DNA of 64,000 nt from Desulfocapsa sp050291935 (GTDB lineage: Bacteria; Desulfobacterota; Desulfobulbia; Desulfobulbales; Desulfocapsaceae). The position numbers and the translations under genes were made by a program. This document shows, piece by piece, positions 49,711 through 59,444 of the stretch. Each line of letters opens with the position of its first letter. Position 1 is the stretch's first letter. The DNA lies in the NCBI GenBank assembly GCA_050291935.1, contig JBNKKR010000018.1, positions 1 to 64,000 of the forward strand, given 5' to 3'. The notes beneath the pieces were generated by a model that saw only the letters and a program-made list of their open reading frames with translations, did not search any database and was not told the DNA's origin.

Positions 49711-51402
49711 ATGTCGGATGATGTGCGGATGACTTTAAATTATACGCTTGATAGAAGTATTGAGAAATATACCGACTTGCCTGCCATTTGTATGGCCACT
49801 GAGACGCCTTTAACATACGGCGAATTTGGTGAATGCATCTTTGCCATTGCTGCCCGTCTCCAGGCGGATGGGGTAAAAAAAGGGGACCATATTGCCCTGC
49901 TCGGTGAAAATTCGCCCAATTGGGGAACGGCTTATCTTGCCATTGTTCGGCTGGGTGCTGTGGCGGTCCCCATTCTTCCCGATCTTCCCGAAGCGGATGT
50001 GCATCATATCCTCAATGAAATGGCTGTACCTGTTCTTTTTGTCACTTCCAGGCAAATAGAAAAAATTTACGAATTGAATCAAAAAGAACTGAAACAAATT
50101 ATCACCCTTGATGATAGCGCGGCCTCACAGGACGTTCTGGAAGTAACGCATTTTTCCACCTATTTGGAAGAGTCTAAGGCAGTCTATGAGAAAGTTACAA
50201 GCGAAGGAGAACTTAGCTTTGCAGAAGTACAGGAAGAGGATACCGCGTCCATTTTGTACACTTCCGGTACCTCGGGGTATTCCAAAGCTGTGATGCTTAG
50301 CCATAAAAACCTGACGGCAAATGCTTATTCCGCCGCAACAATGATCAATCATATTGAACCGCAAACGGTATTTTTGTCCGTTTTACCCATGTCCCATACC
50401 TATGAGTTTACCCTTGGCTTTATCTGCCCCCTTATTAAGGGCTGTAAGATTGCCTATGCCGGAAAGACTCCTACTCCTGCTATTTTACAGAGATTATGTG
50501 CCCATGAGAAACCGGGTGTTATGTTTGCGGTACCGCTTATAATGGAGAAAATTTATAAAAAGCGGGTGTTGCCCCAGATCGAGAAGAGCTTTATCCTTTC
50601 CACTATTTGCCGCTTTTCTTTTGGACGCAGATTCGTGTATAAAAAGATTGGGGCTAAATTGGTTGAATTTTTTGGCGGCAAATTGATCTTGATGGGGATT
50701 GGTGGAGCGGCACTCAATCCCGATGTGGAGAATTTCTTGCGAGAGGCTGAATTCCCGTACCTTGTTGGTTATGGACTGACGGAATCTGCCCCATTGCTTG
50801 CTGGCGGTCCCCCCGATGATTCGACCATTGCCATCGGTTCCAGTGGCAAACCTTTCCCCGGGGTACAGGTGAAAATCGTTGGTCCTGATCCTGATACCGG
50901 TATCGGGGAAATTTACGGCTGTGGCCCTAATATTATGAAGGGCTATTATGAGGATGAACAATCCAGCGCAGAGGTGCTCACCGAAGATGGCTGGCTCGCA
51001 ACGGGTGATTTGGGCTATATTGATGATTTTGGGAACCTCCATATTCGGGGACGCTCAAAAAATGTCATTGTTATGGCCAACGGGGAAAATGTGTACCCAG
51101 AGCCCATTGAACATAAATTAAATGCGTATAACTGGGTGGTTGAATCCCTGGTGTTAGAAAATAATGGGAAACTGGAAGCTTGGGTCTATCCGGACTATGA
51201 ATATATAGACGAGAAAACCGCAGGGCAGTCGCAGAATGAAAGAAGGGAATGTATCAACAATTACCGGGAAATCATGCGAAAAGAGGTGAATAAACAGCTT
51301 TCTACGGCCTCAAGGTTATCTAGAATTGTTGAGCGACGGGAGCCTTTTATTAAGACAGCAACCCATAAAATTAAGCGTTACTTGTATAATGGTACGGATT
51401 GA
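49711..51402 (+). CDS. long-chain acyl-CoA synthetase (AMP-forming)
   Basis: A 563-residue AMP-forming synthetase: core ILYTSGTSGYSKAVMLSHKN, GYGLTESAPLLAGG, WLATGDLGYIDDFGNLHIRGRSKNVIVM (motifs A8/A10), and late Lys in KTATHKIKRYLY. Start 49711 was chosen with GGAG 6 bases upstream. It lies 72 bases before a FadL-like porin, so a fatty acid uptake and activation unit is likely. Confidence 0.93.
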   Translation: MSDDVRMTLNYTLDRSIEKYTDLPAICMATETPLTYGEFGECIFAIAARLQADGVKKGDHIALLGENSPNWGTAYLAIVRLGAVAVPILPDLPEADVHHILNEMAVPVLFVTSRQIEKIYELNQKELKQIITLDDSAASQDVLEVTHFSTYLEESKAVYEKVTSEGELSFAEVQEEDTASILYTSGTSGYSKAVMLSHKNLTANAYSAATMINHIEPQTVFLSVLPMSHTYEFTLGFICPLIKGCKIAYAGKTPTPAILQRLCAHEKPGVMFAVPLIMEKIYKKRVLPQIEKSFILSTICRFSFGRRFVYKKIGAKLVEFFGGKLILMGIGGAALNPDVENFLREAEFPYLVGYGLTESAPLLAGGPPDDSTIAIGSSGKPFPGVQVKIVGPDPDTGIGEIYGCGPNIMKGYYEDEQSSAEVLTEDGWLATGDLGYIDDFGNLHIRGRSKNVIVMANGENVYPEPIEHKLNAYNWVVESLVLENNGKLEAWVYPDYEYIDEKTAGQSQNERRECINNYREIMRKEVNKQLSTASRLSRIVERREPFIKTATHKIKRYLYNGTD

Positions 51403-51474
51403 GTTGCGGGAGTTTTAGAGGAGTAATAAACGTTGTTGATACGGTAAAGCAACATTACAAAGAGAGGAAGAACA

Positions 51475-52716
51475 ATGAAGAAAAAGATTTCACTACTGGC
51501 CCTAAGTTCCATCCTGATAGCTGGTTCTGCGCTGGCATCGGGATATCGTATCCCTGAGCAGTCGGTTGATTCCACGGCAAAAGCTGGAGCAACCATTGCG
51601 TCTGCAGATGGGGCTGATGCAAGTTACTATAACCCGGCAAACATGTCTTGGGGAGAGGATGGCTATCAATTTGAAATGGATGCTGTTTTTATCCGCCTGC
51701 CATCCATAACCTATGAAGATAACCGTAGCCCACAGATGAACGGTTATTCCACGGAAGAAAACTTTTTAATTCCTACCTTTTTCTTGGTATCACCTGATTT
51801 TAACAACTTTCGTTTTGGTTTGTCTCTTACGGCACCCTATGGTCTTGCCAAACGGTGGAAACAGGCCTTTCCACGGTCCACCGCTGAGGAGTATAGCCTG
51901 AATGTCTTTGATATGAATCCAACACTTTCCTATAAAATCAACGATATGTTTTCTGTGGCTGGTGGTGTACGTTTTCTTTACAGTACTGCTAAGGTGAGTA
52001 GCCATGCGGCTGTGATGAATGTGGGAACCCTTTCCCGTGAGATGGAAGGAGATGCCTATGGCTTTGGCTATAATCTTGCGGTGTCTTGTGTCCCTACTAA
52101 GGATTTAAATATTTCAGTTACCTATCGCTCGAATGTGGATCTTGACCTTGAGGGTGATGTGGATATGAGCACAACCATGGGCGGGGCATATGCAATGGAG
52201 ACGGATGGAGAGGTCACCATACCGGCACCCGCTGTGCTTTCTGTTTCACTTGCCTATACCTTCGGTCCTGCAACCGTTGATCTCACTTGGGATAGAACCT
52301 TCTGGTCTGAGTATGAAGAGATTGCCTTTGAATACGATTCTCCTATTATGCATCCGGTGCTGAACCAATATTTTACTCCCGCTGTTGCGAAGAACTGGGA
52401 TGATTCCAGTGCCTATCGCATCGGAATTGATTACAGGTTGGATAACGATGTGACGCTTATGGCTGGTTTTGCCTACGATGAAACTCCTGTGCCAACGGAT
52501 ACCCTTGGCTTTGAGTTACCAGACAGCGATGCCTTCCTCTATTCCGTTGGTTTTAAATATAAAGCAACGGAGTCGGTTGAGCTTGGTTTTGCCTATCTCT
52601 ATGATTATAAGAAAAGTTTGAAGGTTGTTAATGGTTCCGCAGCTTCTGGAATTAACGGTGAGTTTACCGATGTTTCAGCACATCTCATTACCATGGGGTT
52701 AAGCTACGACTTTTAA
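51475..52716 (+). CDS. FadL/OmpP1-family outer-membrane transporter
   Basis: A 413-residue beta-barrel: signal peptide ~1-20 (LIAGSALA), then SGYRIPEQSVDSTAKAGATIA and DASYYNPANMSWG, the OmpP1/FadL hatch signature; the barrel strands run to the end YDF with C-terminal Phe. Likely carries long-chain fatty acids or other hydrophobic compounds; the synthetase upstream supports this. AGAGAGGAAG precedes the ATG. A strong terminator follows. Confidence 0.92.
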   Translation: MKKKISLLALSSILIAGSALASGYRIPEQSVDSTAKAGATIASADGADASYYNPANMSWGEDGYQFEMDAVFIRLPSITYEDNRSPQMNGYSTEENFLIPTFFLVSPDFNNFRFGLSLTAPYGLAKRWKQAFPRSTAEEYSLNVFDMNPTLSYKINDMFSVAGGVRFLYSTAKVSSHAAVMNVGTLSREMEGDAYGFGYNLAVSCVPTKDLNISVTYRSNVDLDLEGDVDMSTTMGGAYAMETDGEVTIPAPAVLSVSLAYTFGPATVDLTWDRTFWSEYEEIAFEYDSPIMHPVLNQYFTPAVAKNWDDSSAYRIGIDYRLDNDVTLMAGFAYDETPVPTDTLGFELPDSDAFLYSVGFKYKATESVELGFAYLYDYKKSLKVVNGSAASGINGEFTDVSAHLITMGLSYDF

Positions 52717-52742
52717 GACCTACTATCCTTACAGTTTTACTT

Positions 52743-52783
52743 AAAAAAGCCCCGCACAAAAAAAATGTGCGGGGCTTTTTTTG
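52743..52783 (+). terminator. strong bidirectional terminator
   Basis: AAAAAGCCCCGCACA and TGTGCGGGGCTTTTT form a 15-bp stem around a short A-rich loop, with T-runs on both strands. It stops the FadL transcript and the converging site-2 protease transcript. Confidence 0.93.
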
Positions 52784-52784
52784 T

Positions 52785-53414
52785 TTATACCAAGAGGTTA
52801 TTTGCAAAGACAATAATTGGATGAATCATTTTGGAGAGGATACCACTCGCAGCAAGAAGGAGGACAATTACAAAACCGTATCTTTCAATGGATGCATATG
52901 CCTGGGCTTGTTTCGCGGGGAGTAAGCCCATCAAAATTTTACTTCCGTCCAGTGGCGGGATGGGAAGGAAGTTGAAGACACAAAGTACTATATTTATCCA
53001 GACGGAGGCTTCCAGCATTCCGGCAAAGGGACCGAGGGTATAAAGGATTAAATGAGAGTGCGTTGCATTGATTACAACCATTACAATTTTTAAGAGTATT
53101 GCACTGAGTATTGCCAGAAAAAGATTCACTGCAGGTCCTGCAAGGGCAACCCAGAGCATATCTTTTCTTGGATCTTTAAAGTATCTCGGGTTGACGGGGA
53201 CAGGTTTGGCCCATCCCAAATGAATAATAAAAAAAGCTATGGTGCCAATGGGGTCGAGGTGCTTGAGTGGGTTTAGGCTCAGGCGTCCCAGATTTTTGGC
53301 CGTTGGATCACCAAATCTATAGGCGGTATACCCGTGGGCAAATTCATGGACAGTAAGCGCCAGCAGTATTGGTGGCGCGAGGATGGTAAATTGTAAAATA
53401 AAAGTAGTGATCAT
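52785..53414 (-). CDS. site-2 protease family (M50) protein
   Basis: A 209-residue membrane metalloprotease of the short S2P type. HEFAHGYTAYRFGD (HExxH) is in the first membrane region, followed by GRLSLNPLKHLDPIG and, near the end, FNFLPIPPLDGSK (the NPDG-like metal Asp). About five or six membrane spans. No PDZ domain, so the smallest type. Substrate unknown. Confidence 0.9.
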   Translation of the reverse strand: MITTFILQFTILAPPILLALTVHEFAHGYTAYRFGDPTAKNLGRLSLNPLKHLDPIGTIAFFIIHLGWAKPVPVNPRYFKDPRKDMLWVALAGPAVNLFLAILSAILLKIVMVVINATHSHLILYTLGPFAGMLEASVWINIVLCVFNFLPIPPLDGSKILMGLLPAKQAQAYASIERYGFVIVLLLAASGILSKMIHPIIVFANNLLV

Positions 53415-53492
53415 GTTGTTGACTCATTGTTAACAAATACGATGTTGAGTCAACAACAGTAAGCATTGAATCAGTGGACGCAAGGCAAGGTT

Positions 53493-55925
53493 TTACGAGA
53501 CACCCTTTTCTTTTAGAAACGGAACATATTTGGTGTCAGTCCCTTGGATATGTTTGATTAACCAGTCTTTGAGAAAATCTAAAAGATCAATGGATATATC
53601 CTTGTCGCCACTGTTAAATTGCTTTTGGAAATCCATGACCTGAGCAACCAATTTTTTATGTATCTTTTTATGGGCTTCTCTTTCCTTATAGCCGTGTTTG
53701 TCAAACAAATCCTCTTCGAACCCAAAATGGGTTTCGGTATACTGGATAAGTTTAGCAAGTGCTCCGGAAACAGCCTGTTTGCCATTGCCTGAGTTCATCT
53801 CGTAAAAGAGCTTATTGATTAAATCGATCAATCTTTTATGCTGTTCATCGATGGAGTTGAGTCCCACCGAGAGACCCTGATTCCAACGCATGATAGGGCG
53901 GTTTGTGTCCCGTGATGTGGATTGTCCTTTTACTTGGTCACCTAGATCAAATCGTCCTGTTTCCCGGTTGATGGTGGCAGCTATTTGATTGAGCTCTTCA
54001 GCGTTTTCCTGCAGACGAAGACTTCCCTGTTTGGCCTCCTGGGAAACTTGGCTCACTTCAGTTATATCTTTGGCGATTTCCCCTGCTACCATGGATGCCT
54101 GGGAGACATTTTCATTTACTTCACTGATTCCATTGGCTGTATTGTTTACATTGTCAGAAATATCGCTTGCTGTGGCGGACTGCTCTTCAATGGCAGAAGC
54201 AATGGTTGAGACGATTTCATTTACACTTTCAATAACACTGTTAATCTTAGAAATGTCGGTGACGGTTTCATCGGTTGATGATTGAATAGATTCAATTTTG
54301 TTTTTAATTTCGCTGGTTGCTTCCGAAGTTTGCTTCGCAAGTTCTTTTATTTCATTGGCAACGACGGCAAACCCTTTGCCGGCTTCTCCTGCTCGCGCTG
54401 CTTCAATGGTGGCATTGAGTGCCAAAAGATTTGTTTGCTCAGAGATCTCGGTGATCACTTCGGTGACCTTTGATATTTCAAGGGCCGCCTTACCCAACAG
54501 ATTAACTTTCTGGGTGGAACTTTTTGCATATCCCACCGCTTCGGTGGTCATATTACTGGCATCGGTGGTGTTGCCTGCTATCTCCTGAATAGCCTTTGAC
54601 ATCTCTTCCATGGCAGTGGCCATAACTGTTACATTTTGGGCTGCCTGTTCACTGGCCGCTGTTACGGTGGCCATATTGGCACTCATCTCCTCTGTTGCGG
54701 CAGCAACGGTATCAGCCTTTGCAGAAGATTGCTCAGCCCCCCTTGCCATATCTTCTGCAGAAAGGGCTAGTTCCGTGGACGTACCGGCAAGAGTCCGTCC
54801 TTCCATAACAATGTTTGCAATCAGGCTACGCAGTCTGCTTGTCATTTCGTTCAAAGAGGCCTGCAGGCTTCCCACAGGGGCACTGTTTTTCCCGCGATCT
54901 TTGAGGTTTCCATCTGCTATTTCACTTGCAAGTTCAACCATTTGTGCAGGCTCTCCGCCTAATAGCTTGAGGATGGAGCGCGCATTTGCAAGCAATATAA
55001 AGAAGACCAGAAAAAAACCTACAATGGCCCCAAGAGCTGAATAATTTCTTGATTTATCACTTAATTTTTTGCTGGAATCGGTGATCTTGGCGAGGGTAGA
55101 GTTGCTGTTATCGCTCACCGCTTCTCTTACCTGGCTGACGACTGTATGTAAGTCGTCAATAATGATTTTAGCTTCTTGATCAACTATTGTAGCCGTCTGT
55201 TTCCCGTTGTTTTCAACTAAAAGGTCAAATTCATGACGCATCTCCGCAGCATGTTCACGTGCCTTGGTCATATCAATGGCAGCAGTGACACTGCCAATCA
55301 CGCTCCCTTCCGATTTGATATCCTGACTTATGGTGAGTATGTCGGGATCGTTGCCAGCCGCCTCAATTATTTTGTTTATGTCGGGGCGGCCTTTGGGGAG
55401 CAGGCTTTTGAGTTTTTCATTTTTTCTATTGAGAAAACGGGTAAGTGGTTTTTTGTTTTTGTCGAGATAAAAAATAAACGTAAGGTCAGGGTTTTGATGG
55501 GCATTTCTGACGTAGGTGTTTAACTGTGCAAAGTTTTTAGTAAGAACAGCGTCTCCTGCCACCAGGGCCATAAGTTGAACCAGATCGTTGCCGCTCTGTT
55601 TTCGCACAGTGTTCATTTTATCTTGTACCACATCTGCCGTTTTGGCAAGGGCCGTAGCGGAACTTTTTGAAAGGGAAGAGGACACCTTATCCCGCATACT
55701 TTTAAGCTTTTTATCTAGTTCTTCTGATAGACCCAACATGTCATTGTCAATGGTATTGTTGGTTTCATCGAAGGACTCTTTTACTTGCAGGTTTAAGCTT
55801 TTGTTACTTGCATTCTGCATAACAGCGGAAAAAATAATGCCACCGCCAATGATAAACACCAGGGCTAATGTAGTGGGGGCAATGAGTTGGAAACGAAAGT
55901 TTCTCTGGAAGAATGATTGTAACAT
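53493..55925 (-). CDS. methyl-accepting chemotaxis protein with C-terminal hemerythrin domain
   Basis: An 810-residue sensor: membrane span ~13-37, a periplasmic sensing domain, second span near 295-318 (GAIVGFFLVFFILLANARSIL-like), HAMP, a methyl-accepting region with the conserved hairpin (ISEQTNLLALNATIEAARAGE), and from ~676 a bacteriohemerythrin domain with all seven iron ligands: His in DEQHKRL, HxxxE in HFGFEED, HxxxH in HKKIHKK, HxxxxD in HIQGTD. DcrH of Desulfovibrio has the same layout and senses oxygen. Likely aerotaxis or oxygen avoidance. Confidence 0.92.
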   Translation of the reverse strand: MLQSFFQRNFRFQLIAPTTLALVFIIGGGIIFSAVMQNASNKSLNLQVKESFDETNNTIDNDMLGLSEELDKKLKSMRDKVSSSLSKSSATALAKTADVVQDKMNTVRKQSGNDLVQLMALVAGDAVLTKNFAQLNTYVRNAHQNPDLTFIFYLDKNKKPLTRFLNRKNEKLKSLLPKGRPDINKIIEAAGNDPDILTISQDIKSEGSVIGSVTAAIDMTKAREHAAEMRHEFDLLVENNGKQTATIVDQEAKIIIDDLHTVVSQVREAVSDNSNSTLAKITDSSKKLSDKSRNYSALGAIVGFFLVFFILLANARSILKLLGGEPAQMVELASEIADGNLKDRGKNSAPVGSLQASLNEMTSRLRSLIANIVMEGRTLAGTSTELALSAEDMARGAEQSSAKADTVAAATEEMSANMATVTAASEQAAQNVTVMATAMEEMSKAIQEIAGNTTDASNMTTEAVGYAKSSTQKVNLLGKAALEISKVTEVITEISEQTNLLALNATIEAARAGEAGKGFAVVANEIKELAKQTSEATSEIKNKIESIQSSTDETVTDISKINSVIESVNEIVSTIASAIEEQSATASDISDNVNNTANGISEVNENVSQASMVAGEIAKDITEVSQVSQEAKQGSLRLQENAEELNQIAATINRETGRFDLGDQVKGQSTSRDTNRPIMRWNQGLSVGLNSIDEQHKRLIDLINKLFYEMNSGNGKQAVSGALAKLIQYTETHFGFEEDLFDKHGYKEREAHKKIHKKLVAQVMDFQKQFNSGDKDISIDLLDFLKDWLIKHIQGTDTKYVPFLKEKGVS

Positions 55926-56337
55926 GGTATGTTCCTAATATTGTAAATATGTTTCCTTGTCAGCGGCTTACGGGTAATTTTCATGCTATTGTAAGAAAAT
56001 TTCTGATAAGCCACCTTGCCGACTCTGCGTTTGTCGCCGATGTTAATAACTGAAGTCCTGTAATTAGCTTCTCAAACGGGTATAAGAAAGTCAAGGTATC
56101 ACAGAAAAAATGTACGATCTCTTTTTCTATTATTTGAAAAAAATGTGGCACTTGCATGGTTGGTAATTTGTAACACACTGGAAAGGTGCGCTTACGATCG
56201 CTGGTAACAATGTCCCTATTATTGGGTGATTTTTCTTTGAATAGGCATTGTTTTTCTTCGGTTTAGGATGATACACTTGAAAAGGAGGAGGAAGGAAAAA
56301 TTATTCTATATGGATGCGCTATAAAGGAAGGCAATAA
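55926..56337. other. 412-base intergenic region
   Basis: Between the divergent MCP-hemerythrin and PilZ genes. Ribosome sites are seen for both (AGGA for the MCP, AAGGAAGG for PilZ). No sigma-28 promoter consensus was found with confidence, and a 65-residue reverse reading frame at 55981-56178 has no family features. Nothing else is supported. Confidence 0.5.
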
Positions 56338-56673
56338 ATGGCAGAAGATTTACGCAAGTATCCCCGTAGCCCTTCAAATGGTCATTTGCGCATTTGGACT
56401 ACATCAAATGTACCCTATACGGTTTCACTACGTAACATAAGTTTAGGTGGTGCCTATGTGCGAACGATCAATTTACCAAGAAGAGATGAGCGGGTTTGGT
56501 TTGAAATTTTAGATGAATATGGTCTGTGCCTCTCATCGGGACAGGGGCAAGTCGTGTGGGTTGCAACGGCGGAACACGCCATGGGGATGGGATTTGGTAT
56601 TCAGTTTGATGAGGAGTTGGATCAAGCAATGCTTGATTTTTTACGTGTTTCTCAGGAGGATGATTTTTTTTGA
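56338..56673 (+). CDS. PilZ domain protein, c-di-GMP binding
   Basis: A 111-residue single PilZ domain: the RxxxR motif is RKYPR at 6-10 and the (D/N)xSxxG motif is NISLGG. Both c-di-GMP motifs are complete. It lies divergently from the MCP-hemerythrin gene, so a role in motility control is plausible. Its 3' end overlaps the converging gene's end by 22 bases. Confidence 0.88.
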   Translation: MAEDLRKYPRSPSNGHLRIWTTSNVPYTVSLRNISLGGAYVRTINLPRRDERVWFEILDEYGLCLSSGQGQVVWVATAEHAMGMGFGIQFDEELDQAMLDFLRVSQEDDFF

Positions 56674-59336
56674 GGGAATTTTTTTTGGATATATGCGATG
56701 GCCTCTTGGCGTGTGGAAATGGTTTCGTCCAGTTGGGCATCCCTTATGGTTAGAAGCATTTTGCTGAATTTTTTCCCTGGAGTATAACCGAGTTGTATAA
56801 GATCTTCGCCGGTGAGTAATGGTGTAACCCCACGCATTGTTGTAACGTAAAGGGAAACGGATTTGTGGATGCTCTTGTTGGGAGCAATGGCCATCAGATA
56901 CAACAGTGCGTCGTTGGAGAATGTGCCCAGTACCTTGTCTATTTCGCTGTTTCGTTGAGGCAGTGATTGCTGCCATAGATTGGCGAGTTTTTCAACCTCT
57001 GTTTTTTGTTGGAGCAGCGCGTCACACTCCTTTTGCAATAGTTGAAAACGTGTGCAAAAATTTTGTAATTGCATGGGCTTTGAACGATTCATGATGCCCA
57101 GAAGGTAAATGCGCCATGGGGTGATACTATTATTCTCTTCGAGGTAGAGCAGGCGAAACCAAGAGATTGCTCTTCGAATCTGGGTAAGAATATGTCTGAA
57201 ATGTCTATCAATTTTTAAATTTGGTCTCAGGTCTGGCCATAGAAACTGGAACAGGTCATATTCTTCCAGCCGCTGAATGGCGGGGATTGGAGTCTCTTCT
57301 GCGAAAATCAGCTGCAATTCCTGGAAGAGGCGAAAGGGGCTCCCTTTGGCAAAGAGATCAATTTTTACCGCGTTGCGAATCAGATGGTCGGTGTGGCTAT
57401 CAATGCTAAAGTTGAGTCGTTTCTCAAAACGAATGGCGCGTAGAACTCTGCTTGGATCCTCAACAAAGCTTAAGTTATGCAATACCTTTATCAGTTTATT
57501 TTTTAGATCATTTTGGCAGTTAAAAAAGTCTAGAATGGTGCCAAAATGGGTTGGGTTGAGTTCAAGAGCCATGGCGTTAATGGAAAAATCACGGCGGTAG
57601 AGATCTAATTTAATAGAGGAAAGTTCGACAGTGGGGAGTGCTGCAGGATAGTCATAATACTCAAGACGAGCTGTTGCTATATCAATTTTAAGTCCATTTG
57701 GTAGCGTAAGATTAGCAGTTATAAAACGATCATGGGTGCGAACCCTGGCCTTGAGAGGAGTGGCAAGTTTTTTGGCAAATGCAATGCCATCTCCTTCAAC
57801 CACAATATCAAGATCCAGGTTTTTTTGGCGTAACAAGAGGTCACGAACAAATCCCCCAACGCAGTATGCCTTGCATCCTGTTTCTTCTGCCACTTCACCA
57901 ATGGTGCGCAGCAGAAGGAGGAGTTCTTTGTCCAGGATTTCACTCATCAGTTGGAGAATATTACGTCTTTTCTTGCGTGACGGGTATTCCGCATTGTCGC
58001 TTCGTTCCCGGGGCATATGTCCTGGATCACCGGTCAGCCTGGACAATAGATCCGTGCGGGTGATAACTCCAACAAGTTCATTCTCATGGATTATGGGAAT
58101 TAATCGTTGTCTATGTTCAATTATGAGCTCTTCGATTTCGGAAAGCGTTGCGCTTAACGGCAGGATTTCAATGTTGGTGGTCATATAATCGCTTACCGGA
58201 GCCGCCCCCAGGTGATGATGAATGGCTTTTTCGGTGGTCCTTCGTGCAATTGTACCAATAACCTTAGTTGCGTGGGTGTTTGGAGTTCCACTTGTAGCAA
58301 GCACCGGGAGAACCGTAATATTGTATCTGGTCAAAAGATCGTTGGCTTCCTGGATAGTGGTCGTAGGGGGAATGGAGATAACAGGGCTTGATAGCATTTC
58401 TTTGGCAATGGCCTGGGGGGAAACGTGACGATGCAGGCTACGAATAAGCTTTTCCTGAGCTTCAACCATACTCAAATTGCGAATGGTTGCAGATGCTGCA
58501 TCGGCGTGCCCACCTCCATCAAAATCCCTTGCGATCATGCCGCTGTTTACTTCTGCAATTCGTGATCTGGCAATAAGATAGATCCTTCCTTCCATTGAAA
58601 CCAGAGCGAAGAGGCAGTTGAAATTCTCAAGCACCATGACCCGCCCGACAATGATTGAAAAATCGTCTTCGTACTCCTGTAAAGTAAGACTGGCGACGAT
58701 TATTTTAATACCAGAGATCATATAACTCTGGGTGTTTTGAGTAAGTTCATGGATTAATTCAATCTGCCTTGACGTAAGATCAAAGGAGAGAAACTGGGTA
58801 ATAATGTCGAGTTTTGCCCCTTGCTCAAGTAGCCAGGCAACTGCTCGCAAATCTTCGGGGGTGGTGCTGAGGTAGGTTAAGGATCCGGTATCTTCATAGA
58901 TGCCAAGTCCAAAAATAGTTGCCTCTTCTGCGGAGATTTTGATCTTTCTCTCTTGTAGCAACTGACAGAAAATGGTGGTGGTGGCACCGACTGTTTTGAT
59001 ATATTCGGTGTCCGCGTGCAGTGTGTCCGGCCGATCGGGATGGTGGTCATAAAGGTGCAGAAAGAGATGTGGATTATCAAGACATTGTACAAAATCACCG
59101 ATTCGCTCTTTATTTCTTGTATCGACCACAATCAGCGTATCCACCGCCAAAAGATCAATATCTTTTTTTTTGCTAAAGCTGTATCTGTACTGGAGGGTTT
59201 CGGAAATAAATCGTCTGACATTCTTTTCCTGGGAGCCAGGGAATGCCATAATCGCGTCGGGATAGAGCTTTTTGGCAGCTATCATTGAGGCGAGGCTGTC
59301 AAAATCTGCGTTGAGGTGACATGTTATAAGCTTCAT
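56652..59336 (-). CDS. DHH-CBS-CBS-nucleotidyltransferase fusion (A-adding type)
   Basis: A large 894-residue protein. From the start: a DHH phosphodiesterase (NADFDSLASM and LYDHHPDRP), DHHA1 domain with GGGHADAASATI, two CBS domains (~310-430, VISIPPTTTIQEAND and ISDYMTTNIEIL-like), then a tRNA nucleotidyltransferase head (YCVGGFVRDLLLRQKNLDLDIVV, INAMALELNP, DPSRVLRAIRFEKRL) and tail. Similar fusions are annotated as A-adding tRNA nucleotidyltransferase. It would complement the CCA-type protein at 10684. Confidence 0.9.
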   Translation of the reverse strand: MKLITCHLNADFDSLASMIAAKKLYPDAIMAFPGSQEKNVRRFISETLQYRYSFSKKKDIDLLAVDTLIVVDTRNKERIGDFVQCLDNPHLFLHLYDHHPDRPDTLHADTEYIKTVGATTTIFCQLLQERKIKISAEEATIFGLGIYEDTGSLTYLSTTPEDLRAVAWLLEQGAKLDIITQFLSFDLTSRQIELIHELTQNTQSYMISGIKIIVASLTLQEYEDDFSIIVGRVMVLENFNCLFALVSMEGRIYLIARSRIAEVNSGMIARDFDGGGHADAASATIRNLSMVEAQEKLIRSLHRHVSPQAIAKEMLSSPVISIPPTTTIQEANDLLTRYNITVLPVLATSGTPNTHATKVIGTIARRTTEKAIHHHLGAAPVSDYMTTNIEILPLSATLSEIEELIIEHRQRLIPIIHENELVGVITRTDLLSRLTGDPGHMPRERSDNAEYPSRKKRRNILQLMSEILDKELLLLLRTIGEVAEETGCKAYCVGGFVRDLLLRQKNLDLDIVVEGDGIAFAKKLATPLKARVRTHDRFITANLTLPNGLKIDIATARLEYYDYPAALPTVELSSIKLDLYRRDFSINAMALELNPTHFGTILDFFNCQNDLKNKLIKVLHNLSFVEDPSRVLRAIRFEKRLNFSIDSHTDHLIRNAVKIDLFAKGSPFRLFQELQLIFAEETPIPAIQRLEEYDLFQFLWPDLRPNLKIDRHFRHILTQIRRAISWFRLLYLEENNSITPWRIYLLGIMNRSKPMQLQNFCTRFQLLQKECDALLQQKTEVEKLANLWQQSLPQRNSEIDKVLGTFSNDALLYLMAIAPNKSIHKSVSLYVTTMRGVTPLLTGEDLIQLGYTPGKKFSKMLLTIRDAQLDETISTRQEAIAYIQKKFPQKKSSS

Positions 59337-59444
59337 GGCTTATACTATCTCCCATCGGCGGAAAAGTGTCAATACAGATGATTGTTGAGGAAGATGTTTT
59401 GTTCTGTTTAATCAGGTGGATGGAATGTTCATCCTGCTTTGTGT

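Noticed and set aside
55981..56178. 65-residue reverse frame upstream of the MCP
   Set aside because: No ribosome site and no recognisable motif; composition like non-coding DNA.
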